From a bacterium (lineage in GTDB: Bacteria; Myxococcota_A; UBA9160; UBA4427): a DNA stretch of 64,000 bases. Of this stretch, positions 25,506 to 34,391 are shown in pieces; the stretch's first letter is position 1; each line of letters starts with the position of its first letter. Under the pieces are notes generated by a model, which was not told where the DNA came from, searched no databases, and saw nothing but the letters and a program-made list of their open reading frames with translations. The translations under genes and the position numbers were made by a program. Location: NCBI GenBank assembly GCA_024742285.1, contig JANSYR010000007.1:186001-250000 (forward strand), given 5' to 3'.

Positions 25506-27140
25506 TCAGTCGCCGTCGGTCGCGCGCGCGACCTCGGGGAAGCGATCGAGGATCGAGAGGAGCGGCCCGAGCGCGACCTGCCCGAGGCCGCAGATGCTCG
25601 TCTGCTGCATCGTCTCGTGGAGCGAGCGCACGAGCGCTTCGTCCTCCGCCGAGACGCCCTCGCCCTTCGAGAGCAGGGCCACCGCCTTCTCCGATCCGAC
25701 GCGACAGGGCACGCACTTCCCGCACGACTCGTTCCGGAAGAAGCGCGTGATCGAGCGACCGACGTCGAGCAGGTCGCGGGACCCGTCGACGAAGACCGCC
25801 GCGCCGGATCCGAGCATCGTCCCGGCAGCCGCGAGGGCATCGAAGTCGAGGGCGAGGGTGAGGGCCTCGGGACCGAGGAAGTTGCTCGAGGCGCCGCCCG
25901 GTGCGACCGCCGCGAGGGTCGCCCCGTCCTTCACGCCGCCGTGGGCTTCGAGCACGTCGCCCAGGGAGACCCCGACCGGGAAGAGCGACACCCCCGGCGC
26001 CGCGACGTCCCCGCTCACGGAGAGGAATTTGTGACCCGCGAAGTCGCCGACGCCGAGCCCGTGCCACCAGTCGACGCCGCGGTACACGATCGAGACGACG
26101 TGGACCAGCGTCTCGACGTTGTTGATCAGCGTGGGCAGTCCGTCGAGGCCCGCGTTCCCGGGAAAGGGCGGCTTGTTGCGCGGCTCGCCCCGACGATCCT
26201 CCATGCACTCGAGGAGCGCGGTCTCCTCCCCGAGGATGTAGCCCCCGGGCGAGACGAAGATCTCGACGTCGAAATCGAATCCCGACCCGAAGAGGTCGCG
26301 ACCGAGGCCCCCTGCGGCCCGGGCCGCTTCGAGCGCCGCTTCGAGTCGGAGGCGTTCGGCGCCGTACTCGTGGCGGATGAAGACGATGCCACGCGAGGCG
26401 CCCACGCAGTACGCGGCGATCGCCATTCCTTCGAGGACGAGGTGCGGCACGTCGTGGAGGAGCTCCCGGTCCTTGAAGGTCCCAGGCTCGCTCTCGTCGG
26501 CATTGCAGACGACGATCTTCTCGTGCGCCGTCTCCGCCGCGACGAGCGACCACTTCCGCCCCGTCGGGAAGCCCGCCCCGCCCATCCCTCGGAGTCCTGC
26601 GCCATCGAGTCGTTCGATCGGGTCGGTCTTCGAGCCCGCTTCGACGACGCTGCGGAGTACGCCGAACGAAGCGAGCTCGCCCGCCGCATAGGGATCGGCC
26701 TCGGGCCAGCTTCGCACCGGTCGCGGAACGGCCTCGCTCGCGTCGGCCGCGACGGCCGTCAGCACGGCGTCCTGGTCGGTCACGTCGAGCACGTGGTCGC
26801 CCAGGGCGGCCGCCGGCGCCGCGTCGCAACGACCGAGGCAGGAGACTTCGTGCACCTCGAAGGCCGGCGCGCCCTCGCCTCCGGCTGCGCGGGATCGGAG
26901 GCGTTCGCAGGCTGCTTCACCGCCGGCGAGTCGGCACGAGAGGTCGCGGCAGACTTCGACGATGGGACCGACCGGTCGCTCCCGCCGGAAATGCGTATAG
27001 AAGGTTGAGACGCTCTCGATCCGGTGGAGCGGGACGCCGAGTTCGGTGGCGAGCGCCTCGAGGCGATCCGGCGGAAGCCACCCCTCCTCCTCCTGGAGGC
27101 GGAGGAGCGCGCGCACGATGCCATGCGGTTCGGGGCTCAA
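25506..27140 (-). CDS. NAD-linked formate dehydrogenase beta subunit (NuoE-NuoF fusion)
   Basis: 544 aa from TTG 27140, chosen because GGAG lies upstream and the preceding in-frame residues are Arg/Pro filler. The first 150 residues are a NuoE-like [2Fe-2S] domain (VCRDLSC, SCLGRCDAAP). The rest is NuoF-like: FMN loop GLRGMGGAGFPTGRKW, NADH loop SPGGYILGEETALL, and a [4Fe-4S] set ESCGKCVPCRVG plus a later Cys in SICGLG. It moves electrons between NAD(H), FMN and the FeS clusters of FdhA. It heads the operon that continues with MobA-MoaD, AOR and FdhA. No separate gamma subunit or FdhD is seen nearby. Confidence 0.9.
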   Translation of the reverse strand: MSPEPHGIVRALLRLQEEEGWLPPDRLEALATELGVPLHRIESVSTFYTHFRRERPVGPIVEVCRDLSCRLAGGEAACERLRSRAAGGEGAPAFEVHEVSCLGRCDAAPAAALGDHVLDVTDQDAVLTAVAADASEAVPRPVRSWPEADPYAAGELASFGVLRSVVEAGSKTDPIERLDGAGLRGMGGAGFPTGRKWSLVAAETAHEKIVVCNADESEPGTFKDRELLHDVPHLVLEGMAIAAYCVGASRGIVFIRHEYGAERLRLEAALEAARAAGGLGRDLFGSGFDFDVEIFVSPGGYILGEETALLECMEDRRGEPRNKPPFPGNAGLDGLPTLINNVETLVHVVSIVYRGVDWWHGLGVGDFAGHKFLSVSGDVAAPGVSLFPVGVSLGDVLEAHGGVKDGATLAAVAPGGASSNFLGPEALTLALDFDALAAAGTMLGSGAAVFVDGSRDLLDVGRSITRFFRNESCGKCVPCRVGSEKAVALLSKGEGVSAEDEALVRSLHETMQQTSICGLGQVALGPLLSILDRFPEVARATDGD

Positions 27141-27271
27141 GACGGGACTCCGGCTTCGCGCGGGGCGCGGTAGATCTCGCGCGAGTCTAACCCATCGAAG
27201 GGGCCGGTTGAGGGCCTCGCGGCGCACGCCCCGGCCGAACTCGAAGTGCGTTCGCGTGTGCCCCGCGCGCC

Positions 27272-27295
27272 GGCCAGACGGTCTACCGTCTGGCC
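27272..27295. promoter_or_regulatory. perfect 11+2+11 palindrome just upstream of the thioesterase gene
   Basis: Arms GGCCAGACGGT and ACCGTCTGGCC separated by CT. The core AGACGGTCTACCGTCT looks like a TetR-family operator. It ends 3 bp before the ATG at 27299 and lies in the 158-bp gap shared with the divergent NuoEF-type gene, so it could control either. If the start codon is right, the thioesterase mRNA has no room for a normal ribosome site and may be leaderless. Confidence 0.55.
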
Positions 27296-27298
27296 GCC

Positions 27299-28129
27299 AT
27301 GGAAAGAGCCGGAAGCGACGACGCCCTCTTCGAACGCCAGGACACCGAGACGCGGGAAGACGCGGAGACCCTCGCGATGACCTGCACGCCCTACACGGGC
27401 GGCCCCTGGAATCCGGACCACCAGCACGGTGGCGCGGTCTCCGCGCTCGTCGCCTATGCCGTCGACCGGATGCCGAGCCCGGTCCCGATGCGAGTCGCGC
27501 GCCTCTCCCTCGACATGTTCCGGGGCGTGCCGCTCACGCCGCTCCGGGTCGAGACGCGGGTGACCCGGGGCGGGCGACGCATCCAGGGGCTCGAGACGAC
27601 GATCTACGACGGCGACACGCCGGTCACCCGCGCGACGGCCCTTCGGGTCCGCACGGAGGACGACCTGGCGGAGCTCGACGCGCCGCTCGCCTCGGCGCCG
27701 GATCTCGGGTCGCCGCCCGAGGTGGTGCCCGAGTTCGCGATGCGAAGCGGCTTCATGCGGATTCCGCCCTTCGTGATGGCCTGCGATCTCGTGCCCGGCC
27801 ACGCGAAGGTGTGCGGCGAGCCGGCGTTCACCTGGGCGCGGCTGCGTTGCCGCGTCGTCGCCGGCGAAGAGACGAGCCCGCTCGTCCGACTCGCAGCGGT
27901 CGTGGACTTCGCGAGCGGGACCGGCAACGCGATGGACTACACGAAGTACACCTCGATCAACCCGGACCTCTCCATCCACCTGGTCCGCGCGCCCCGTTCG
28001 GCGTGGGTCGGCCTGCGCGGAATCACCACCCGCTCGCCGGACGGGATCGGTCAGAGCAGCGCCACGATCCACGACGCCCTGGGCGAGATCGGACGCGCGA
28101 ACGCCACCCTGCTGCTCGACCGTCGTTAG
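27299..28129 (+). CDS. acyl-CoA thioesterase family protein (double hotdog)
   Basis: 276 aa from ATG 27299. The start segment DALFERQDTETREDAETLA followed by GGPWNPDHQHGGAVSALVAY is the usual opening of TesB-like/thioesterase-superfamily proteins, and LSLDMFRGVPLTPLRVETRV continues the first hotdog. The second half (WARLRCRVVAGEETSPLVRLAAVVDF, then TSINPDLSIHLVRAP) is the second hotdog with the expected Asp/Ser/Thr positions. It should hydrolyse acyl-CoA thioesters; chain preference is unknown. A palindrome sits directly before the start and may be an operator. Confidence 0.85.
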   Translation: MERAGSDDALFERQDTETREDAETLAMTCTPYTGGPWNPDHQHGGAVSALVAYAVDRMPSPVPMRVARLSLDMFRGVPLTPLRVETRVTRGGRRIQGLETTIYDGDTPVTRATALRVRTEDDLAELDAPLASAPDLGSPPEVVPEFAMRSGFMRIPPFVMACDLVPGHAKVCGEPAFTWARLRCRVVAGEETSPLVRLAAVVDFASGTGNAMDYTKYTSINPDLSIHLVRAPRSAWVGLRGITTRSPDGIGQSSATIHDALGEIGRANATLLLDRR

Positions 28130-28150
28130 CCTTGGGCGGCGTGCGGAGCG

Positions 28151-29026
28151 CTAGAAGCCCAGCCGCAGGCCAACGCCAACCAGATCGACGTCCTGGGTGA
28201 AGAACTGGCCGTCCGGGGAGCGGCCGTGGTAGTAGCGCGCGAAGAACTCCATGTTGCGCACTGCCTCAGGCTCCTCCGCGAGGCGAAGGCCCGCGAGCAC
28301 CGCGACCTCCGGAACCCAGTCGTTGGCCTGTCGGATCTGGAGGTCCGTCGCAAAGATCGGCGTCAGCAGATCGCTCGCGAACGAGACCGGACTCGTGAGC
28401 TCGAAGCCCCACTGGCTGAGGAAGGGGTCGTAGTCCGGGGACGCGTTCGTGTAGAAGCCGATCCCTCCGTAGAGACGCAGCCACTCCTTCACGTCCCGGG
28501 AGACGAGTACGTCGATCACCTCGTAGGACACGCTCTCCCGTTCGAGGCCGTTCTCGATCAGGAATTCGTCGCCGAGATGCGAGCTGGTGTGCGAGATCCG
28601 AGCGAGTGCCGTCCCGTACTCTCCCTCGTACGCGAACGTGAAGGCGACGAAGTAGTCCTCGTTGCCGAGGTCGAAGGACTGCGCCGTCATGTCGAAGATC
28701 GCGTCGACCATCGCCTGGAGCCCGAACTCCCAGCGCCCCCAGTCGTACTCGGGGCTCTGGAAGAAGGCGAAGCTCTCCCCGAAGCTGACCTGGGCGACGC
28801 GGTCGAAGTCGTCGGTTCCCAGGCGCCATTGGTGGGAGGCGGAGAACCGGGGCCAGCGCAGATCGGCGACGAGCGGGTCGAAGAACTCGTCCGACGGGAA
28901 GAGCACGTACTCGTCGACCGGCTCGGTGGACGCCGATTCCGACTCCTCGGCCGCGACGGCGGCGGGAAGGGACACGACGAGGGCGAAGAGCAGAATCCGG
29001 AGAGCGGGAAGGCGGGGCGCGATCAC
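28151..29026 (-). CDS. DUF1207 family outer-membrane-associated protein
   Basis: 291 aa from GTG 29026. A signal peptide (LRILLFALVVSLPAAVAA) precedes EESES. The mature protein has the DUF1207 landmarks PSDEFFDPLVADLRWPRFSA, LARISHTSSHLGDEFL and WLRLYGGIGFY, with strand-rich sequence ending in VGVGLRLGF, the terminal Phe suggesting an outer membrane barrel. HTSSHLGDE recalls phospholipase-like barrels, but no activity is proven for the family. It is followed on the plus strand by the thioesterase stop and preceded, 15 bp away, by the PTPS gene, so it may share the PTPS transcript. Confidence 0.85.
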   Translation of the reverse strand: MIAPRLPALRILLFALVVSLPAAVAAEESESASTEPVDEYVLFPSDEFFDPLVADLRWPRFSASHQWRLGTDDFDRVAQVSFGESFAFFQSPEYDWGRWEFGLQAMVDAIFDMTAQSFDLGNEDYFVAFTFAYEGEYGTALARISHTSSHLGDEFLIENGLERESVSYEVIDVLVSRDVKEWLRLYGGIGFYTNASPDYDPFLSQWGFELTSPVSFASDLLTPIFATDLQIRQANDWVPEVAVLAGLRLAEEPEAVRNMEFFARYYHGRSPDGQFFTQDVDLVGVGLRLGF

Positions 29027-29041
29027 GGGCTGAAGATACCC

Positions 29042-29548
29042 TCAGTCGAGGTCGTCCGCGTAGTAGTAGACGCCCCATTGCCCGGAGGTCTCGGAGACCG
29101 AGAGCTTCATCTTCTGGATCTGGGTCTTGCCGAAGCGCTCTCCGATCCGCCGGACGAGCTCACGACCGATCCAGGTCGAGAGGTTCTCCGCCGAGGTATT
29201 GTTGATCGGCAGTACGATCACCTCGTCGCTGGGCGCCAGGTAGTGGGCGTCGCGGTAGACGACCTCGGTGTGGCCATCGTCCCGTTCGTCGATCTTGAGC
29301 TCCGGATGCTCCCCGGGCAGCAGCCAGTGCTCGTCGAGGGAGTCGCAGAGCTCGCGGATCACCGGCTTCACGAGGATGAAGTCGATCACGATCCCCTTGT
29401 CGGTCAGCTCCCCCTCGATCTCGGCGTCGACGTGGTAGTTGTGACCGTGGAGTCGTTCCTTCGACCCGTCGGGGAAGATGAGGAAGTGCGCACAGGAGAA
29501 CTTGAAGTACTCCTTGTGCAGATGGATGGCCCAGTTCTCGGTCGGCAT
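29042..29548 (-). CDS. 6-pyruvoyl-tetrahydropterin synthase homologue with the PTPS-III (ExxHGH) signature
   Basis: 168 aa, somewhat longer than QueD. Zinc ligands His21 (FSCAHF) and His34/His36 (RLHGHNYH) are in place, and the C-terminal SVSETSG Glu is kept. In QueD and PTPS-I a catalytic Cys lies three residues before HGH with pattern CxxxHGH; here that position is Lys30 and the next residue is Glu31, giving ExxHGH. From what I recall of the family, this Glu marks PTPS-III enzymes, which release 6-hydroxymethyl-dihydropterin and can replace FolB in folate synthesis. A DHPS-like gene and a pteridine-reductase-like gene diverge from it by 80 bp, which supports a pterin role over queuosine. 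Confidence 0.8.
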   Translation of the reverse strand: MPTENWAIHLHKEYFKFSCAHFLIFPDGSKERLHGHNYHVDAEIEGELTDKGIVIDFILVKPVIRELCDSLDEHWLLPGEHPELKIDERDDGHTEVVYRDAHYLAPSDEVIVLPINNTSAENLSTWIGRELVRRIGERFGKTQIQKMKLSVSETSGQWGVYYYADDLD

Positions 29549-29628
29549 CTCCGGATTATAACGCCCGCCACGCCCACTGACCCTCCGGCGCCTTGACCAG
29601 GCGCGTCTCGAAACGGACAGTCTCGGTC

Positions 29629-30420
29629 ATGCCGCCCGAAGCCGATTCCTACGTCCCGCGCATCCTGGGCGTTCTGAACCTCTCGCCGGAGTCCATGGTC
29701 TCCGAATCGATCGCCGAGGGCGACGAGGCGGTCGCCGAGCGCGCCCGTCGTCTGGCCGGGACCGGCGCCGACTGGATCGATCTCGGCGGGCGCTCGATCA
29801 CGCCGGACGCCCCGATGGTCAGCGACGAGACCGAGCAGGCCCGCCTCCGACCGGCCCTCGCGCTGCTGAAGACCCCCGGAGCCGACCACTTCCGCGAGCG
29901 CGTCTCCGTCGACACATGGAGTCCGGCGACGGCGCGCTTCGCCCTCGAGCACGGTGCCGATGGCGTGAACTACACCGGAGGACCGCTCCCGGGAGAGATG
30001 CTCGAAGCGGTCGCCGCGAAGGGGGCGACCCTCTTCGTGACCTTCATGCCCTACGTCGACGCCTACGCGATGCGCGACGCCCCGCCCGCTCCGGTCGGCC
30101 TCCAGGCCGTGCTCGACCACCTCGGGCCGAAGGTCGAGGCGGCGCGCGCCGCGGGCGTCGAGGAGCTCGTCCTCGACCCGAACCTCGGCATCATCCACCC
30201 GACGACCGACGATCACCAGAAGATCCATCAGCAGCTCGGGATCATCTGGAACCTCGATGTGCTCCGGCCGCTGGGCTGCCCGATCCTCCTCTATGCTGCG
30301 CGCAAACCGGAACGCCTCGCGCGGATCATGACTGCATCCGCGTGCCTCCACGCACGCGCCGACTACATCCGAACGCACACCCCCGAGATGATCTGGCGAC
30401 TCCACGGGGGCTGCGCCTAG
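29629..30420 (+). CDS. dihydropteroate synthase-like protein
   Basis: 263 aa from ATG 29629. The DHPS TIM-barrel path is recognisable: ILGVLNLSPESM (usual N-x-T-P-D-S), GADWIDLGGRSITPDAP (usual D-x-GGEST.PG), VSVDTWSPATARFALEHGAD, VLDPNLGI and a final ADYIRTHTP in place of the usual RVHDV. Several pterin-loop residues differ from canonical FolP, so it may use another aromatic amine or another pterin. It probably joins a hydroxymethyl-dihydropterin to its partner. It forms a likely transcription unit with the following reductase gene (78 bp gap) and is divergent from the PTPS-III-like gene. Confidence 0.8.
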   Translation: MPPEADSYVPRILGVLNLSPESMVSESIAEGDEAVAERARRLAGTGADWIDLGGRSITPDAPMVSDETEQARLRPALALLKTPGADHFRERVSVDTWSPATARFALEHGADGVNYTGGPLPGEMLEAVAAKGATLFVTFMPYVDAYAMRDAPPAPVGLQAVLDHLGPKVEAARAAGVEELVLDPNLGIIHPTTDDHQKIHQQLGIIWNLDVLRPLGCPILLYAARKPERLARIMTASACLHARADYIRTHTPEMIWRLHGGCA

Positions 30421-30498
30421 CACCGGAGTCCCGCTCTCGCTCCGGATGGGCGGACGGACCGACGCCGAGCGTCGAACGTGGGAGGCGACGAACGCGAA

Positions 30499-31248
30499 AT
30501 GACCCAGGAACGCTCGAACGGAACCGATCTCGAAGGACGCGTCGCGCTCGTGACGGGCGCCGCCCTGCGATCCGGGCGCGCCCTCGCGATCGCCTTCGCC
30601 GACGCCGGCGCGGACGTGATCGTGCACTACCACCGGAGCCGCGACGCGGCCCTCGAGGTCGTCGACGAGATCGAGGCGCGTGGCCGGCGCGGGTTCGCCG
30701 TGTCGTTCGACCTCGCCGACCCGGAGGACGTTGCCTCGGCCATCGCCGAAGCCGTGGAAAGCGCCGGCGGTCTCGACATCCTCGTGAACAACGTCGGTTC
30801 GATCGTCTGGAAGCGTCTCGACGAGCTGACCGCCGAAGACTGGAAGACGTGCCTCGAGGGAACCCTGCTGGCGACGCTCCATGCGAGCCAGGCCGCGCTC
30901 CCCGCTCTGCGCGCGAGCGGGCGTGGACGGATCATCAACATCCTCGACGCCGACGCGGACGCAACGGACCCGGTCCCCTACGCCACCGCCTACAAGATCG
31001 GCAAGCGCGGCAGCTTCACGCTGACCAAGACGATGGCCGTGATGGAAGCGGAGCACGGCGTGACCGTGAACGCCGTCTCGCCCGGGACCCTCGAGGACTC
31101 GGTCGAGAAGCCCGCGCTCGACAGGATTCCGGCGGGCCGATACGGAACCTACGACGACGTCGCGAACGCCGTGCTCCACCTGGCGAGCGACGCCGCCGCC
31201 TACGTGACCGGTACACAGGTCAAGGTCTCCGGCGGCTACCTGATCTAG
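30499..31248 (+). CDS. short-chain reductase of the pteridine reductase (PTR1/FolM) type
   Basis: 249 aa from ATG 30499, with GGGAGG at 30480-30485 as ribosome site. It is an SDR with cofactor motif VTGAALRSGRALA, the TGxxxRxG form typical of PTR1/FolM, and VIVHYHRSRDAA, where HYHRS matches the NADPH-selecting segment of PTR1. The catalytic set is Asp152, Tyr165 and Lys169: Asp replaces the usual SDR serine 13 residues before Tyr, exactly as in PTR1. It should reduce a dihydropterin or dihydrofolate-like substrate with NADPH. Position behind the DHPS-like gene fits the last step of a pterin pathway. Confidence 0.85.
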   Translation: MTQERSNGTDLEGRVALVTGAALRSGRALAIAFADAGADVIVHYHRSRDAALEVVDEIEARGRRGFAVSFDLADPEDVASAIAEAVESAGGLDILVNNVGSIVWKRLDELTAEDWKTCLEGTLLATLHASQAALPALRASGRGRIINILDADADATDPVPYATAYKIGKRGSFTLTKTMAVMEAEHGVTVNAVSPGTLEDSVEKPALDRIPAGRYGTYDDVANAVLHLASDAAAYVTGTQVKVSGGYLI

Positions 31249-31274
31249 CGCCGCCGGCGCCCAGGCCTCGCGCG

Positions 31275-31330
31275 ACTACGCCGCTCGGACCACGCCTCGC
31301 GGACTACACCTCTCGGACTAGACCTCTTGA
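31275..31330. repeat. four degenerate 14-bp tandem units
   Basis: Units 31275-31288, 31289-31302, 31303-31316 and 31317-31330 each fit a loose ACTACNCCTCTCGG consensus. The last unit covers the stop codon of the iorB-like gene. They fill the gap between two converging genes; they may have arisen by slippage. Confidence 0.5.
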
Positions 31331-33522
31331 ACAAAGGGCAGCTGCGACACCGCCTGCCCGGTCAGCCGACGCCAGGCGTTCGCCACGGCCGGACCGATCG
31401 GCGGCACGCCGGGCTCCCCGACCCCGGTCGGGTCTTCCGTCGACCGGATGATCGCGACCTCGACCTCGGGCATGTCGTCGATCCGCAGGTTCTTGTAGCG
31501 ATCGAAGTTGCTCTCGCGAACGAGACCTCCTTCGTCGAGATGGATCTCGCTGTAGAGCGTGGCCCCGAGGCCGAACCCGATCCCGCCTTCCATCTGGGCC
31601 CGGATCACGTTCGGATTGACCGGCACGCCGCAATCGACCGCGCACCACACGCGCCGCACCTTCGGCCGATCGACCGGCTGACGCGCGCGCTCGACCTCGA
31701 CGATCTGTGCGACGAAGCTCCCGAAGGACTCGTGGACCGCGACCCCGAACGCCGTGCCCTCTTCGGGCCGTCGACCCCAGCCCGCGATCTCCGCCGCCCG
31801 TTCGAGCACGCCGCGGTGCCGCGGCTTGTCGCCGAGAAGCGCGAGCCGCCCCTCGACCGCGTCCTGTCCGACGGCCTCGAGGAGCTGGTCGATGAAGGCC
31901 TCGACCGCGAATCCCGTGTGGGTGTGACCGACCGAACGCCACCAGAGCGTCGGCACGCCGGTCGGCATCAGGTGCTGCGTGACGCGCAGGTTCGACGTCG
32001 CGTAGGCGAGGTTGTCCGCGCCCTCGACGATCGTCCGATCGATCCCCGACGTCTTCCCCGGGCGAAAGGGTTGCGCCGCGATCGTCTGGTCCCAACCGAC
32101 GAGACGACCCGCGCGATCCATCGCGCCGCGCACGCGGTGGGCCACGATCGGTCGGTAGTAGCCGCCGCGTACGTCGTCCTCGCGGGTCCACTGGAGCTTC
32201 GTCGGGCGGCGATCCGCGGGCCCACCGGGCTGTGCCTTGAAGACGGAGCCCAGCTCGTGGATGAAGTGCGCGTCCCAGGTGGATCGACGACCGAAGCTCC
32301 CACCCGCCATCTCGATGTCGAAGCGTACGTCCTCTTTCGGGAGACCCATCTCCGCCGCGAGATGCGGATGCTCACGACCGGGCCCCTGGGAGGCGAGCGT
32401 CGCCAGCACGCCCTTCGGATTCTCCGGGTCGATCTCCAGGATCCCGTCGAGCGGCTCCATCATCGCGTGCGCCAGGAACGGAAAGGTGAACTCGGCCTCC
32501 GAGTAGACGACGTCGTCGCCGGCGGCCGCCGCGGCCAGCGTCGCGTCGACGTCGCCCGCCTCGACCGCGACCTCCCCCGCTCGCCTCGTCGCCTCGAGGA
32601 ATGTCGCCTTGATCTCGGCGCTCGACCGGGTCTCGGCCTCGGAGAAGTCCCACTCGACCGAGAGCGCGCGACGGCCCTGGATCGCCGTCCACGTCTCGCT
32701 CGCGTAGACCGCGACGCCGGCGGGCACCTCCTCGACCGCAACGACCCCGGGCACCTCGAGGGCCTTCGTCGCATCGAAGGACGCGACCTTCGCGCCGAAG
32801 GCCGGCGGTCGCTCGATCATCACGACGAGCATGTCGTCCTTGTAGACGTCGATCGTGAAGCGCGCCTGTCCGGTGCTCTTCGCGAGGGTGTCGATCCGCG
32901 GAAGCTCCTTCCCGATCAGGACGAAGTCCCTCGGGTCCTTGAGCACGGGCGTTTCGGGAACCGGTCGCTTCGACGCGGCCTCGGCGAGTGCCCCGAAGCC
33001 ACTCTCGCGACCGCTCGTCGCGTGGCGTACGCGGCCGTCGGAGACGGTGATCTCCGACGTCGGGACGCCCCAGGTCTCGGCCGCGGCTTCGACGAGCATC
33101 TGCCGCGCGGTGGCCCCGGCCTGGCGCATCTGCATGTAGGCGTTCCGGATCGCCGTGGAGCCGCCGGTTCCCTGAACGCCTCCGAAGAGCAGGTTCCCGA
33201 AGCGCGCATCGTCCGCGGGCGCCGCTTCCGCGCGCATCTGCGCCCAGTCCGCGTCCAGCTCCTCGGCGACGAGGGTCGCGAGGCCCGTGTACGGCCCCTG
33301 CCCCATCTCCATGTGCTTCGAGACGAGCGTGACCGTGTCGTCGCCGGCGATCCGCACGAAGGCGTTCGGCTCGAAGACGAGACCCGGATCGACGTTCGCG
33401 TTCACGATCGCGGGCGAGGGCGCTTCGTCGTTCGCGCAGGCGCCGAGACCGATTCCGAGGACGAGGGCGCCGCTGCCCTTGAGGAAGCTTCGACGGGAGA
33501 GGTCGGAGATCGTCTCGCTCAC
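31318..33522 (-). CDS. iorB: isoquinoline 1-oxidoreductase-type molybdoenzyme, large subunit
   Basis: 734 aa from GTG 33522, overlapping the small-subunit stop as GTGA. The N-terminus is a Tat signal with lipobox features ([21 protein letters not shown]). The body is of the xanthine dehydrogenase family large subunit, IorB branch: [42 protein letters not shown], and near the end [17 protein letters not shown] with the conserved catalytic Glu. It holds molybdopterin and hydroxylates or oxidises N-heterocycles, aldehydes or similar in the periplasm together with the 2Fe-2S subunit. The real substrate is open; no heterocycle pathway is nearby. Confidence 0.9.
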   Translation of the reverse strand: MSETISDLSRRSFLKGSGALVLGIGLGACANDEAPSPAIVNANVDPGLVFEPNAFVRIAGDDTVTLVSKHMEMGQGPYTGLATLVAEELDADWAQMRAEAAPADDARFGNLLFGGVQGTGGSTAIRNAYMQMRQAGATARQMLVEAAAETWGVPTSEITVSDGRVRHATSGRESGFGALAEAASKRPVPETPVLKDPRDFVLIGKELPRIDTLAKSTGQARFTIDVYKDDMLVVMIERPPAFGAKVASFDATKALEVPGVVAVEEVPAGVAVYASETWTAIQGRRALSVEWDFSEAETRSSAEIKATFLEATRRAGEVAVEAGDVDATLAAAAAGDDVVYSEAEFTFPFLAHAMMEPLDGILEIDPENPKGVLATLASQGPGREHPHLAAEMGLPKEDVRFDIEMAGGSFGRRSTWDAHFIHELGSVFKAQPGGPADRRPTKLQWTREDDVRGGYYRPIVAHRVRGAMDRAGRLVGWDQTIAAQPFRPGKTSGIDRTIVEGADNLAYATSNLRVTQHLMPTGVPTLWWRSVGHTHTGFAVEAFIDQLLEAVGQDAVEGRLALLGDKPRHRGVLERAAEIAGWGRRPEEGTAFGVAVHESFGSFVAQIVEVERARQPVDRPKVRRVWCAVDCGVPVNPNVIRAQMEGGIGFGLGATLYSEIHLDEGGLVRESNFDRYKNLRIDDMPEVEVAIIRSTEDPTGVGEPGVPPIGPAVANAWRRLTGQAVSQLPFVQEV

Positions 33523-33980
33523 GAGGTCGCCCCCTTCGAGTCGGCCGCGTCGCGGACCGCCTGCCTGATCCGCGCATAACAGTTGCAGCGGCACAGGTTC
33601 CCGGCCATCGCGTTCTCGATCTCCTCGTCCGAAGGAGCGGGCTTCGCCTCGAGCAGCGCCACCGCCGACATCACCTGACCGGACTGGCAGTAGCCGCACT
33701 GCGGCACGTCGAGGGCGACCCAGGCGTCCTGCACGGCTTTCGCACTCGCGCCTTCGACCCCTTCGATCGTACGCACGTCGGCGCCCTCGACCGAGGCGAC
33801 CGGCGTGACGCAGGCGCGCTGGGCGCGGCCGTTCACGTGGACGGTGCAGGCGCCGCACTGCGCGATTCCGCAGCCGAACTTGGTGCCCGTCAGGCGGAGG
33901 CGGTCCCGCAGGACCCAGAGCAGCGGCATGTCCGCCGGGACGTCGAGCTCGTGCTCTCGACCGTTGACGCGAAGCTTCAT
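33519..33980 (-). CDS. iorA: (2Fe-2S)-binding small subunit of the IorAB-type molybdoenzyme
   Basis: 153 aa. Two [2Fe-2S] domains are plain: the plant-type one with [18 protein letters not shown] and a Cys after the next strand, and the helical one with [10 protein letters not shown] and [14 protein letters not shown]. The latter has Cys where most homologues have Gly-Thr (CRCGTY), a small oddity. It passes electrons from the molybdenum site to an acceptor. It lies upstream of and coupled to the large-subunit gene; no signal peptide of its own is present, so it likely travels with the Tat-exported partner. Confidence 0.93.
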   Translation of the reverse strand: MKLRVNGREHELDVPADMPLLWVLRDRLRLTGTKFGCGIAQCGACTVHVNGRAQRACVTPVASVEGADVRTIEGVEGASAKAVQDAWVALDVPQCGYCQSGQVMSAVALLEAKPAPSDEEIENAMAGNLCRCNCYARIRQAVRDAADSKGATS

Positions 33981-34045
33981 CGGTTGGGCCCTCGGCGCGT
34001 GGGAGACGCGCGTTGGAGGTCATGGGAGGTTCGAGCGGAGGTGCG

Positions 34046-34120
34046 TGGTCGGGGTGGTGGGATTTGAACCCACGACGCTGAACCCCCAAAGTTCAGGCTC
34101 TACCACTGAGCTACACCCCG
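34046..34120 (-). tRNA. tRNA-Pro (anticodon TGG), CCA encoded
   Basis: Read on the minus strand: acceptor CGGGGTG pairs with CACCCCG, D arm GCTC/GAGC, anticodon stem TGAAC/GTTCA with loop TTTGGGG (anticodon TGG at loop positions 34-36), T arm GTGGG-TTCAAAT-CCCAC, discriminator A and encoded CCA. All stems are perfect. A TAGTAT lies 11 bp upstream (34132-34137) as a possible -10 box. Confidence 0.95.
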
Positions 34121-34391
34121 ACGCGCCGGCGATACTACCCGATCGGGACGGCGATCCGGGGAGCGTGCCCCGGCTGCTCGCGCGGCGCGGCGCCGGAGAC
34201 GTCGCCCCCCGGGCGCCCGACGTGACCCGGACGCGCCCACGTGGGAAGGGCGGCCTCGTCGATTCGTCGCCGGAGTCGGGCTTACGGCCGGAAGGCCGCT
34301 CGAGGCCGACCCCTGCCTCGGTTCCCCCGGTGCAGGAATCTCCACACACGAGGGCGTCAAGTCGCGCTCGACACCGGCCGAACCACGCTTC

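Noticed and set aside
29042-29548. QueD for queuosine synthesis
   Set aside because: The QueD catalytic Cys (CxxxHGH) is replaced by Lys, Glu follows, and neighbours are pterin rather than queuosine genes.
31275-31330. Small CRISPR-like repeat
   Set aside because: Units are 14 bp, adjacent without spacers and degenerate; no cas genes nearby.
34121-34391. Promoter or small gene between tRNA-Pro and the hybrid kinase
   Set aside because: Only a TAGTAT for the tRNA is visible; no -35 box, no supported reading frame.
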